Source: an uncultured Lachnospiraceae bacterium (GTDB lineage Bacteria > Bacillota_A > Clostridia > Lachnospirales > Lachnospiraceae). Taken from it: a DNA stretch of 5,017 bases. The stretch lies in assembly GCA_910587905.1 (NCBI GenBank), contig CAJUOF010000021.1, positions 1-5,017 on the forward strand, read 5' to 3'. Shown here one piece after another: positions 1 through 5,017 of this stretch (position 1 is its first letter; each line of letters opens with the position of its first letter). The translations under genes and the position numbers were made by a program. Under the pieces are notes generated by a model that was given only the letters and a program-made list of their open reading frames with translations, was not told the origin of the DNA and did no database searches.

Positions 1-30
1 CTCTTTCCCTACACGACGCTCTTCCGATCT
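1..30 (+). other. Illumina TruSeq adapter remnant (non-biological)
   Basis: These 30 bases match the 3' portion of the Illumina TruSeq universal adapter/read 1 primer, recognisable by its end GCTCTTCCGATCT. It is a library artefact left at the contig edge. It is in frame with the permease that follows and is open, so naive gene calling would add the false peptide LFPYTTLFRS to the truncated gene. It should be trimmed, and the contig treated as starting at base 31. Confidence 0.97.
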
Positions 31-411
31 CGGGCAAGCGGTGTGAACATCGGCAGGCAGCGGATGATTGGGGCGGTCATGAGTACCATGCTGGCGGCGG
101 TGGGGATTTTGGTCTATGCCCAGAGCTTTGGCTTCCTGCAGCTTTATAACGCTCCCATCAATATGTGTTTTCCTCCGATTGCGGCGATTTTAATCGGCGG
201 AGCCAGTATCCGAAATGCGAAGATCTCCCATGTGATCGTGGGCGTCCTCCTGTTTCAGGGCATTCTCACCATGGGACCGACCATCGCCGGGCGTTATCTG
301 GCGGGGCTGGGAGAAGGAATTGATCCCACGGAGATCGTGAGGATTATCATCACCAACGGAATTATTTTGTATGCCCTTACAAAGGCGGGAGGTGCATCAG
401 ATGAAGAGTAA
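31..411 (+). CDS. ABC transporter permease, C-terminal fragment (BPD_transp_2, simple-sugar/nucleoside type)
   Basis: This is the last 126 residues of an inner-membrane ABC permease; the 5' part is lost at the contig edge. The reading frame is open from base 31 (RASGVNIGRQR...), and the GTG at 43 is an internal Val codon, not a start. The ASGVN motif, followed by a helix, a hydrophobic stretch ending in LIGGASI and two further hydrophobic segments, is typical of the C-terminal half of RbsC/YufP-like permeases (PF02653). The same motifs in the same order appear in the next gene (ASGIN, LVGGASI), so the two are paralogues and probably form a heterodimeric channel. The stop overlaps the next start by 11 bases, showing one operon. 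Family membership is well supported. The substrate (sugar, nucleoside or other) cannot be told without the binding protein and ATPase, which are missing on the left. Confidence 0.9.
   Translation, partial: RASGVNIGRQRMIGAVMSTMLAAVGILVYAQSFGFLQLYNAPINMCFPPIAAILIGGASIRNAKISHVIVGVLLFQGILTMGPTIAGRYLAGLGEGIDPTEIVRIIITNGIILYALTKAGGASDEE
387..394 (+). promoter_or_regulatory. RBS deciding the start of the second permease
   Basis: GGGAGGTG lies 6 bases before the ATG at 401, inside the last codons of the upstream permease. It favours 401 over the in-frame ATG at 371, which would give 10 extra polar residues (MPLQRREVHQ) and lacks a comparable RBS. The placement suggests translational coupling of the two permeases. 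Confidence 0.8.
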
Positions 412-1891
412 AGGAACAGGATTTAAGATTGGCGGTTTCTTCAAACAGAATATCGCCGCTGTCATTTTTATCTTAATTGCGCTGATCTGTTTTCCCCTTT
501 CCGGAATGAAGCTGTCCTACGTGGTTCAGCAGGTGCTCTTGAGACTTGGGCAGAACAGCTTTCTGGTTTTGGCGCTTATCATTCCGATCATTGCGGGGAT
601 GGGATTAAACTTTTCCATCACCGTGGGGGCGATGGCGGCTCAGATCGCCGTGTTTTTTGTGACGGATTGGGCCTATCAGACGGAAAGCGCAGTCTTCAGC
701 GGGTTTGGCGGCTTTCTTTTAGCGCTTGTCATGCTGATTCCCCTCGCCCTTCTGTTTGGCTTTCTGGCCGGGAAGCTGCTCAATAAGACCAAGGGGCAGG
801 AGATGATTGCCGGCATGATCCTCGGCTTTTTTGCCACAGGAATTTATATGTTCTTTTTCCTGATCGTGATCGGAACGGTGATTCACATTGACAATCCCTT
901 TCTGATTATTTCCGGCGGCGTGGGAGTAAAAAACACCTTCGATATCACCATTACAAGCGCCCTCGACAACCTATTCAACCGGAAGTTAGCCACGGCGGGC
1001 CCTTATATTCTGTGTCTGTTTGCGCTGAATGCCACGGGCAGGATCAATCGCCGGCTTTTTGGGGAGCAGAAAAAGGGCAGGATTCTTTCCGGAATGCCGT
1101 TCCTTCTGGGGGCTCTCAGCCTTACCATCTTCCTGCTTGCCGGGGAACGGCCCGGGGATGTGATGTATCTGTTCTGGTATCTGGGACTTGGAGTTACCGT
1201 GCTTTCCGCTGTGCTCAGTGTGGTCCGGATCGTAAAATTTGGTCTGGAGGGAGTCTTATGGAAGGATGTGTTCGGAGCGGCCTTCTGCCTGGCAGCCATC
1301 ATCGCGTTCCAGGCCCTGGAGTATGTAAATCCGGGAAGCAAAGCGGTTTTGGACGAGATCAAAGCCTTTCTCAACGTGCGTGTGCCCATTTCCACGTACT
1401 TTGCCATCCTGCTGCTCTGTCTGTTCAACACGTTTTTGCTGAAAACAAAGATCGGGCAGGATCTGAGGACGGTGGGGCAGAGCATGAGCGTGGCGACGGC
1501 CTCCGGTATCAATGTAAATAAGGTGCGGATCTATGCCATCGTGCTTTCGACTTTGTTTGCCGGAATTGGCCAGCTTATCTATCTGCAGTGCATCGGCTCC
1601 GTCCAAACTTACGCGGCCCACAATAACATTGCCCTGTATTCGGTGGCGGCTCTTTTGGTGGGCGGCGCTTCGATCACCAGGGCGACCAACAGACAGGCAC
1701 TTTTTGGAATTGTGATCTTCCACACGATCCTGATTCTCTTGCCGCAGGCGGTGGGGAATGTCTTTGACGACGCCCAGAACAGCGAATATTTCCGCGCATT
1801 TATGCTCTACAGCGTCATCTGCTTCTCCCTGATCTCCTATGCGGTGACTACGAGGAAGAAACGTCGGGATAAAGATCCGTCCCATTCTTGA
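401..1891 (+). CDS. ABC transporter permease, long form (BPD_transp_2)
   Basis: This 496-residue polytopic membrane protein is the second permease of the importer. After a short basic N-terminus (MKSKGTGFK) come hydrophobic segments at roughly residues 17-34, 52-67, 71-88, 104-124 and 134-160. The region around 126-150 (NKTKGQEMIAGMILGFFATG) is family-like. The C-terminal half has KTKIGQDLRTVGQS (348-361), ASGIN (367-371) and LVGGASI (419-425), and ends in a basic tail (TTRKKRRDK). It aligns over its last ~130 residues with the upstream permease, which supports a heterodimer in the cytoplasmic membrane. Typical family members have about 300-350 residues. The excess sits at about 196-330, where additional hydrophobic segments (about 200-210, 232-247, 255-279, 290-305) separate the two conserved halves. 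The start at 401 is chosen for its RBS and its overlap with the upstream stop. The 3' end overlaps the convergent LysR gene by 44 bases. Substrate unknown. Confidence 0.9.
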   Translation: MKSKGTGFKIGGFFKQNIAAVIFILIALICFPLSGMKLSYVVQQVLLRLGQNSFLVLALIIPIIAGMGLNFSITVGAMAAQIAVFFVTDWAYQTESAVFSGFGGFLLALVMLIPLALLFGFLAGKLLNKTKGQEMIAGMILGFFATGIYMFFFLIVIGTVIHIDNPFLIISGGVGVKNTFDITITSALDNLFNRKLATAGPYILCLFALNATGRINRRLFGEQKKGRILSGMPFLLGALSLTIFLLAGERPGDVMYLFWYLGLGVTVLSAVLSVVRIVKFGLEGVLWKDVFGAAFCLAAIIAFQALEYVNPGSKAVLDEIKAFLNVRVPISTYFAILLLCLFNTFLLKTKIGQDLRTVGQSMSVATASGINVNKVRIYAIVLSTLFAGIGQLIYLQCIGSVQTYAAHNNIALYSVAALLVGGASITRATNRQALFGIVIFHTILILLPQAVGNVFDDAQNSEYFRAFMLYSVICFSLISYAVTTRKKRRDKDPSHS

Positions 1892-2750
1892 AAAAGGCTT
1901 CTGCATAGACGTAGAACAACTCCGTGGACGGGTCCGGCATGGCCGACGTACAGGAGATGTATAAAGGTTGGTACAGGCGGTGCTGATAGATTCGCTTCAG
2001 CACCACCTGCTCCTTGGCCGGCTCCCAGGTTTGGGACGGATACAGGGCAAGGCCCGCGTTCCGGGCGACCAGGGAATCGATCATAACCTGGCTGTCGCAC
2101 TCCATGATGATTTTAGGCTGGAAACCGAGGATGTGGAAAAAGCCTCTGGAGAATTCCCCGAAGGAGTTTTCCTGGCTGAGTACGATGAAGGGCTCTCCGG
2201 TCAGGGCCTGCAGATCCAGATTCTCCAACTCGGCCATGGGATGCTCCCTGGAAAGGCCGATCATGCATTCCTCCGTGAGCAGCTTGGAGGATTTACAAAA
2301 GGGGGAGGAACCGACCATTTCTTCCGAAGCGTGGAGCACCAGCGTACACTCCGTGGGAACCTTGGCGGGCGAGGAGAAGTGGTGAAGATTGATGTGGATA
2401 TGGGGGTAGGACCGGTGGAAAGCGGCGATGAGCTGCGGCAGCAGCCGGTTGTCGTGAATCATGGCAATATGAATGGGCGGCAGGAAGACGGATGCCTGCT
2501 GCTTCATTTTTTCTTTGGCCTCATCAATGGTATCCAGAATGTGGTTGGTGTAGCCGAGGAAGGAGATCCCGTTCTCATTGAGAAGCAGGCGCTTCCCCTC
2601 CCGGTTGAAAAGCTGGACGCCCAGCTCCATCTCCAGATTTTTTAAAGAGCGGGAGAGGGAGGGCTGAGATACGTTCAGATCCGCGGACGCTTTTGTGATA
2701 TTTTCTGATTCTGCTATTTTTCTAAAATAGATGAGCTGATATAATTCCAT
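1848..2750 (-). CDS. LysR-family transcriptional regulator
   Basis: This 300-residue DNA-binding regulator has the usual family length. Residues 1-60 are a classical LysR winged helix-turn-helix: MELYQLIYFRKIAE, the recognition helix region VSQPSLSRSLKNLE (27-40), then LGVQLFNREGKRLLLNENG (43-61), where NENG replaces the common LTEAG. A linker helix (70-85) leads to the effector-binding domain (about 90-285). Its ligand is not predictable. The start at 2750 is preferred to an upstream ATG at 2771: an AAGGA RBS lies 8 bases before 2750, the protein then begins in the canonical LysR way, and the predicted transcription start (about 2769) falls at or beyond the upstream ATG. It diverges from the yitT-like gene and converges on the ABC permease; by family habit it may regulate itself and one of these neighbours, but this is inference. 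Confidence 0.95.
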   Translation of the reverse strand: MELYQLIYFRKIAESENITKASADLNVSQPSLSRSLKNLEMELGVQLFNREGKRLLLNENGISFLGYTNHILDTIDEAKEKMKQQASVFLPPIHIAMIHDNRLLPQLIAAFHRSYPHIHINLHHFSSPAKVPTECTLVLHASEEMVGSSPFCKSSKLLTEECMIGLSREHPMAELENLDLQALTGEPFIVLSQENSFGEFSRGFFHILGFQPKIIMECDSQVMIDSLVARNAGLALYPSQTWEPAKEQVVLKRIYQHRLYQPLYISCTSAMPDPSTELFYVYAEAFFKNGTDLYPDVSSS

Positions 2751-2758
2751 AAAACTGT

Positions 2759-2763
2759 TCCTT
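2759..2763 (-). promoter_or_regulatory. RBS of the LysR-type gene
   Basis: On the minus strand AAGGA (within AGAAAGGAA) is placed 8 bases before the ATG at 2750. It supports this start over the one at 2771. Confidence 0.7.
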
Positions 2764-2769
2764 TCTATC

Positions 2770-2833
2770 ATTTGTATTATAACTGGAAAGGGGAGGAAAT
2801 GTCAATTTTCCGAGCCCTCCCCGGAATACAAAT
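2770..2833. repeat. Nested inverted repeats across the divergent promoter region
   Basis: ATTTGTATT (2770-2778) has a perfect inverted copy AATACAAAT (2825-2833). Inside it GGGGAGG (2790-2796) is inverted as CCTCCCC (2816-2822). The left outer arm overlaps the -10 and transcription start region of the LysR-type promoter; the right outer arm runs into the 15-base palindrome. The pattern could be a pair of operator half-sites bridged by a regulator. Repeats of 7 and 9 bases can also arise by chance in 180 bases, so the support is modest. Confidence 0.35.
2776..2805 (-). promoter_or_regulatory. Consensus sigma-A promoter of the LysR-type gene
   Basis: On the minus strand a perfect -35 TTGACA (2805-2800) and a perfect -10 TATAAT (2781-2776) are separated by 18 bases. 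The expected transcription start is near 2769, leaving a leader of only about 19 bases before the ATG at 2750. A double-consensus promoter on a regulator gene suggests that it is normally held down by repression, possibly by its own product. Confidence 0.85.
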
Positions 2834-2843
2834 CAAAGATTTG
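2829..2843. promoter_or_regulatory. Candidate operator: perfect 15-base palindrome between divergent promoters
   Basis: CAAATC AAA GATTTG is a perfect 6-3-6 dyad. Its centre (2836) is about 54 bases upstream of the predicted yitT-like transcription start and about 67 upstream of that of the LysR-type gene. This is the distance range where LysR regulators commonly bind. It lacks a centred T-N11-A, the usual LysR core, so the assignment to this regulator is a guess from position and symmetry. Confidence 0.45.
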
Positions 2844-2854
2844 GGAGAAAAGTA

Positions 2855-2883
2855 TTGACAAAAGAGAAAATATGAGATACAAG
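2855..2883 (+). promoter_or_regulatory. Sigma-A promoter of the yitT-like gene
   Basis: A perfect -35 TTGACA (2855-2860) is followed after 17 bases by the -10 TACAAG (2878-2883, four of six consensus). The transcription start is expected near 2890, giving a leader of about 43 bases before the ATG at 2933. The weak -10 with a consensus -35 would suit an activator-assisted promoter; the palindrome at 2829-2843 lies just upstream. Confidence 0.7.
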
Positions 2884-2932
2884 AGAGAGGTTGTTATTAA
2901 TTTTTGATGGGAATGATAATGAGGAAGAAAAC

Positions 2933-2950
2933 ATGGAACAGATGGAACAG
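2933..2950 (+). repeat. 9-base tandem duplication at the start codon
   Basis: ATGGAACAG occurs twice in tandem, so the gene begins MEQMEQ with two possible ATG starts. The RBS-like AGGA at 2922-2925 lies 7 bases before the first ATG and 16 before the second, which favours the first. Confidence 0.9.
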
Positions 2951-3823
2951 TATATACAAAAGAAACAGTGGACCAAGTATGTTCTCTGTGTAGTGGGAGC
3001 GTTTATTTACTCGGTCGGAATGAACACTTTCGTGGCCTCCATGGGCTTTTATGCCAGCGGAGTCATGGGAATCTGCCAGATCATCCAGAGTGTTCTGGTG
3101 CAAAAGCTTCATGTGAATCTAGGTGGTTTTAACTTAAGCGCGGTGCTGTATTCCCTTCTGAATGTGCCGCTTTTCGTCATGGCCATGCGGAGCATCGGGA
3201 AGCGGTTTCTGATCAAGACGGGGATCAACGTGATCTTTGTGACCTTTTTCCTGAGCATTGTCCCGGTGCCGAAGGTGCCGGTCATCGAGGAGCCTCTCAC
3301 CTGCGCCCTGATCGGCGGCATTATCTGCGGAGCCGGCTCCGGGATCACCTTACAGGCCGGAGGCAGCGGCGGCGGTCTGGACATTTTGGGTGTCTATCTG
3401 GCAAAGAAAGGGAAGAGCATCAGCGTCGGGAAGCTCTCTCTTCTCATCAACGGCATCATTTACGGGATCTGTATCCTGCTGTTTGACGTATCCGTGGCCA
3501 TCTATTGTATCATTTACGCGGTCTTTTTGTCCTTCGTGGTGGATAAGGCCTACAGCCAGAGCATCAACGTGCAGGTCATGATTTTTACGAAGAATAGTGG
3601 AAATGAGATTCGGAAGATGATCATTCGGGAATTTAACCGGAGTGCCACCCTCTGGAATGGCGTGGGCGGCTACACGGAAAAAGACACGGTGATCGTCTAT
3701 TCGGTGCTTTCCAAATATGAGGCGGCTATCCTTCGGAGAATGGTGAGGGAAATGGATCCCCACGCGTTCCTGGTGCTGAACGAGGGGTGCCAGATTTCGG
3801 GAAATTTTCCAAAGCACCTGTAA
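2933..3823 (+). CDS. YitT family membrane protein with C-terminal DUF2179 domain
   Basis: This is a 296-residue membrane protein. The N-terminal part is a YitT membrane domain (PF02588) with hydrophobic segments at about residues 16-35, 67-84, 98-112, 122-140, 167-185 and 188-204. It contains the glycine-rich signature QAGGSGGGLDILGVYLAKKG (141-160), where relatives often read GGSSGGTDI. Residues about 210-290 form the cytosolic DUF2179 domain (PF10035), seen in NRSATLWNGVGGYTEKD (235-251) and VREMDPHAFLVLNE (271-284). The domain order and length are normal for the family. Its biochemical role is not established; a transport function has been suggested from its topology only. The ATG at 2933 is chosen for its RBS. 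An upstream in-frame TTG at 2891 falls at the predicted transcription start and is unlikely. The gene has its own promoter and a terminator directly after it, so it is probably monocistronic and divergent from the LysR-type regulator. Confidence 0.92.
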   Translation: MEQMEQYIQKKQWTKYVLCVVGAFIYSVGMNTFVASMGFYASGVMGICQIIQSVLVQKLHVNLGGFNLSAVLYSLLNVPLFVMAMRSIGKRFLIKTGINVIFVTFFLSIVPVPKVPVIEEPLTCALIGGIICGAGSGITLQAGGSGGGLDILGVYLAKKGKSISVGKLSLLINGIIYGICILLFDVSVAIYCIIYAVFLSFVVDKAYSQSINVQVMIFTKNSGNEIRKMIIREFNRSATLWNGVGGYTEKDTVIVYSVLSKYEAAILRRMVREMDPHAFLVLNEGCQISGNFPKHL

Positions 3824-3850
3824 TGATTTTATAAAAGAATCGATCGAGCG

Positions 3851-3887
3851 AAAACAGAGGACTCATCGTCGGCTCCTCTGTTTTTTT
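3851..3887 (+). terminator. Rho-independent terminator after the yitT-like gene
   Basis: The stem ACAGAGGA (3854-3861) pairs perfectly with TCCTCTGT (3874-3881), extended by AAA/TTT. The loop has 12 bases, and a run of seven T (3881-3887) follows. It lies 27 bases after the stop codon at 3821-3823 and separates the gene from the downstream hemerythrin gene. Confidence 0.93.
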
Positions 3888-3922
3888 GTGATATTTATCC
3901 GCTTTTTTTGGCCGAATGGTGG

Positions 3923-3950
3923 TTGTATTTTCCTGATTCTATGATATAGT
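3923..3950 (+). promoter_or_regulatory. Extended -10 promoter of the hemerythrin gene
   Basis: TGATATAGT (3942-3950) is an extended -10 (TGn plus TATAGT, five of six consensus). A weak -35 TTGTAT (3923-3928) lies 16 bases upstream of the hexamer. The transcription start would be near 3957, with a leader of about 50 bases. The stretch from 3888 to 3922 shows nothing else except a run of seven T at 3903-3909 without a stem. Confidence 0.5.
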
Positions 3951-3993
3951 AATTATTACCGGATGGGAAACTGTTTGAAAAAATATAGGAACT

Positions 3994-3999
3994 AAGGAG
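3994..3999 (+). promoter_or_regulatory. RBS of the hemerythrin gene
   Basis: AAGGAG, 6 bases before the ATG at 4006, is a strong site and fixes this start. Confidence 0.85.
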
Positions 4000-4005
4000 T
4001 CTGAC

Positions 4006-5017
4006 ATGGATAATCAACTGGAGTGGAAGGAAGAATTTGATATTGGTGTAAAGATTATTGACGAGGAACACCGGAGGCTTTTTAAGATTATCAACAAGCT
4101 TTTTGCTCTCGGGGAAGAGGAAAGGAAGAGTAAGAAGGCATGCCAGGAAGGAATCAAGTATTTTAAAGAGCATGCGATGCGGCATTTTGAAGACGAGGAG
4201 AAGTATATGGAGCTGATCGCCTATGAGGATCTGGCGATGCACAGACGTATACATAGGGGATTTCGGGAGAATACACTTCCGGCGCTGGAGCAGGAGCTGG
4301 CCCGTGAAGGTTATTCCTCTGATTCCGTCGATCATTTTCTGGCGGTCTGCGCCGGCTGGCTGATTGGACATACGTTGACGGAGGATCAGGCCATCGGAGG
4401 GGAGAAGGAGAGCAAGTGGGGAGACCTCCTGTCGGAGAAGGAGATTTCATCCCTGAAGCGGGTGATCAGCAAGCTTCTTTACGATATGTTCCAGTTAAAA
4501 GGACAGGTGATCAGCGAAGCCTACGGAGGAGAGCGGTTCGGAGAAGGAGTATATTACCGTCTGGTCTACGGCAGGGAAGAGGATGATAAAAAATGGGAGA
4601 TCCTTCTGGTCTTTGAAGAAAAAATCCTGCTAAGCACAGTCGGGAAGCTTATGGGAGTTCATTCGAACAAGCTGAATGTGATGCTGCTCAATGCGGTGAG
4701 ATACACGGCGAGCCAGTTTGTATGGCGGGTCATGGGGCATTTCCCCTCGGCGGAATCTTATGAGCTGGTGGAAGAAAACCTTCTGACCTACGAGCAGTTC
4801 CAGGAGATATTTGAGGATAAGAAACCACAGGTGAGCCTTTTGTTCGACACCAGTGCGGGATATTTCGCCTACTGCATGTTCGCGCCTCATCTGATCCAGG
4901 GAGGGATCGGAGTCCCTCTGGCATCAGAAAATGTACTGCAGGAAGTGGAGAAATATATTCGGGAACGGGATAAGGCGCCCATGCAAAAGATCCTTGTGGT
5001 TGACGATTCCATCACCA
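4006..5017 (+). CDS. Bacteriohemerythrin fused to a CheX-like domain and a response-regulator receiver (3' truncated)
   Basis: The frame is open from the ATG to the window end: 337 codons plus one base. Residues 1-130 are a bacteriohemerythrin domain that would bind O2 at a non-heme diiron site. All seven ligands are visible: H22 (DEEHRRLF), H60 and E64 (HFEDEE), H79 and H83 (HRRIH), H122 and D127 (HTLTED). Residues about 146-305 form a second folded domain. Its pattern, with strand-like ILLVFEEKILLSTVGKLMG, the helix LNVMLLNAVRYTASQF and the strand pair VSLLFDTSAGYFAYC, resembles CheX/CheC-type proteins; this is a judgement by eye. After a linker helix (307-322), residues 326-337 (MQKILVVDDSIT) are the beginning of a receiver domain with the acidic pair D333-D334; the phosphoacceptor Asp lies beyond the contig. 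The protein has no signal peptide and is expected in the cytosol. The likely role is O2- or redox-dependent signalling through a receiver; the output is unknown. Hemerythrin identity is firm, receiver likely, middle domain tentative. Confidence 0.9.
   Translation, partial: MDNQLEWKEEFDIGVKIIDEEHRRLFKIINKLFALGEEERKSKKACQEGIKYFKEHAMRHFEDEEKYMELIAYEDLAMHRRIHRGFRENTLPALEQELAREGYSSDSVDHFLAVCAGWLIGHTLTEDQAIGGEKESKWGDLLSEKEISSLKRVISKLLYDMFQLKGQVISEAYGGERFGEGVYYRLVYGREEDDKKWEILLVFEEKILLSTVGKLMGVHSNKLNVMLLNAVRYTASQFVWRVMGHFPSAESYELVEENLLTYEQFQEIFEDKKPQVSLLFDTSAGYFAYCMFAPHLIQGGIGVPLASENVLQEVEKYIRERDKAPMQKILVVDDSIT

Noticed and set aside
43..45. GTG as the true start of the first permease
   Set aside because: The frame is open upstream to the adapter junction, the residues before it (RASG) belong to the conserved ASG[V/I]N motif shared with the second permease, and there is no RBS.
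1012..1521. Long open frames on both strands (169 codons each at 1003-1512 minus and 1012-1521 plus) within the second permease
   Set aside because: They lie inside a well-supported permease gene, give compositions rich in Arg, Ser and Pro without recognisable motifs, and lack RBS. They are shadows of the GC-rich coding frame.
1968..2645. 225-codon open frame on the plus strand opposite the LysR-type gene
   Set aside because: The minus strand encodes an unmistakable LysR protein with helix-turn-helix and promoter. The plus-strand translation is Gly-, Gln- and His-rich without family features.
2891..2932. TTG start giving a 14-residue longer yitT-like protein
   Set aside because: The TTG falls at the predicted transcription start, so it would have no RBS in the mRNA, while the ATG at 2933 has a well-spaced AGGA.
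3350..3817. 155-codon minus-strand open frame opposite the yitT-like gene
   Set aside because: It is antisense to a clearly recognised YitT/DUF2179 protein and has no RBS or domain signal.
3903..3922. Possible second terminator or a sigma-28 flagellar promoter (GCCGAATG)
   Set aside because: The T run has no stem before it. The GCCGAATG sequence lacks a TAAA at the right distance and deviates from GCCGATAA.
3895..4371. 158-codon minus-strand open frame opposite the hemerythrin domain
   Set aside because: It overlaps the terminator and promoter region and the hemerythrin gene, whose seven iron ligands prove the plus frame.

Overview
The window looks like one short metagenomic or draft-genome contig from an anaerobic Firmicute (Bacillota), probably a Clostridia member of the Lachnospiraceae type. 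The evidence is strong AGGAGG-type ribosome binding sites, near-consensus sigma-A promoters, a YitT/DUF2179 membrane protein, paired RbsC-like permeases and a bacteriohemerythrin fusion. The genus is an inference; no rRNA or marker gene is present. The first 30 bases are not biological: they match the 3' part of the Illumina TruSeq universal adapter, so biological sequence starts at 31. The last gene runs off the right edge.

Left part (31-1891, + strand): the end of an ABC-transporter operon. The C-terminal 126 residues of one inner-membrane permease are followed, with an 11-base overlap, by a second, unusually long permease (496 aa). The two C-terminal halves align with each other (ASG[V/I]N and GGASI motifs), so they probably form the two halves of one membrane channel of the simple-sugar/nucleoside importer type (BPD_transp_2). 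The ATPase and binding protein would lie to the left, outside the contig, and the substrate cannot be read from this sequence.

Middle (1848-3823): a LysR-family regulator on the minus strand converges on the permease gene with a 44-base overlap. It is divergent from a yitT-like membrane protein gene. The 182-base divergent region holds a consensus promoter for the regulator, a good promoter for the yitT-like gene, a perfect 15-base palindrome and further inverted repeats, which together suggest an operator region. The yitT-like gene ends in a clear rho-independent terminator and is probably monocistronic.

Right part (3888-5017, + strand): an extended -10 promoter and strong RBS precede a multidomain protein. 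It has a bacteriohemerythrin domain with all seven diiron ligands, a middle domain that resembles CheX/CheC-type proteins, and the first residues of a response-regulator receiver domain (ILVVDDS), where the contig stops. This suggests an oxygen- or redox-responsive signalling protein and is the most interesting item in the window. No tRNA, rRNA, CRISPR array or mobile element was seen.
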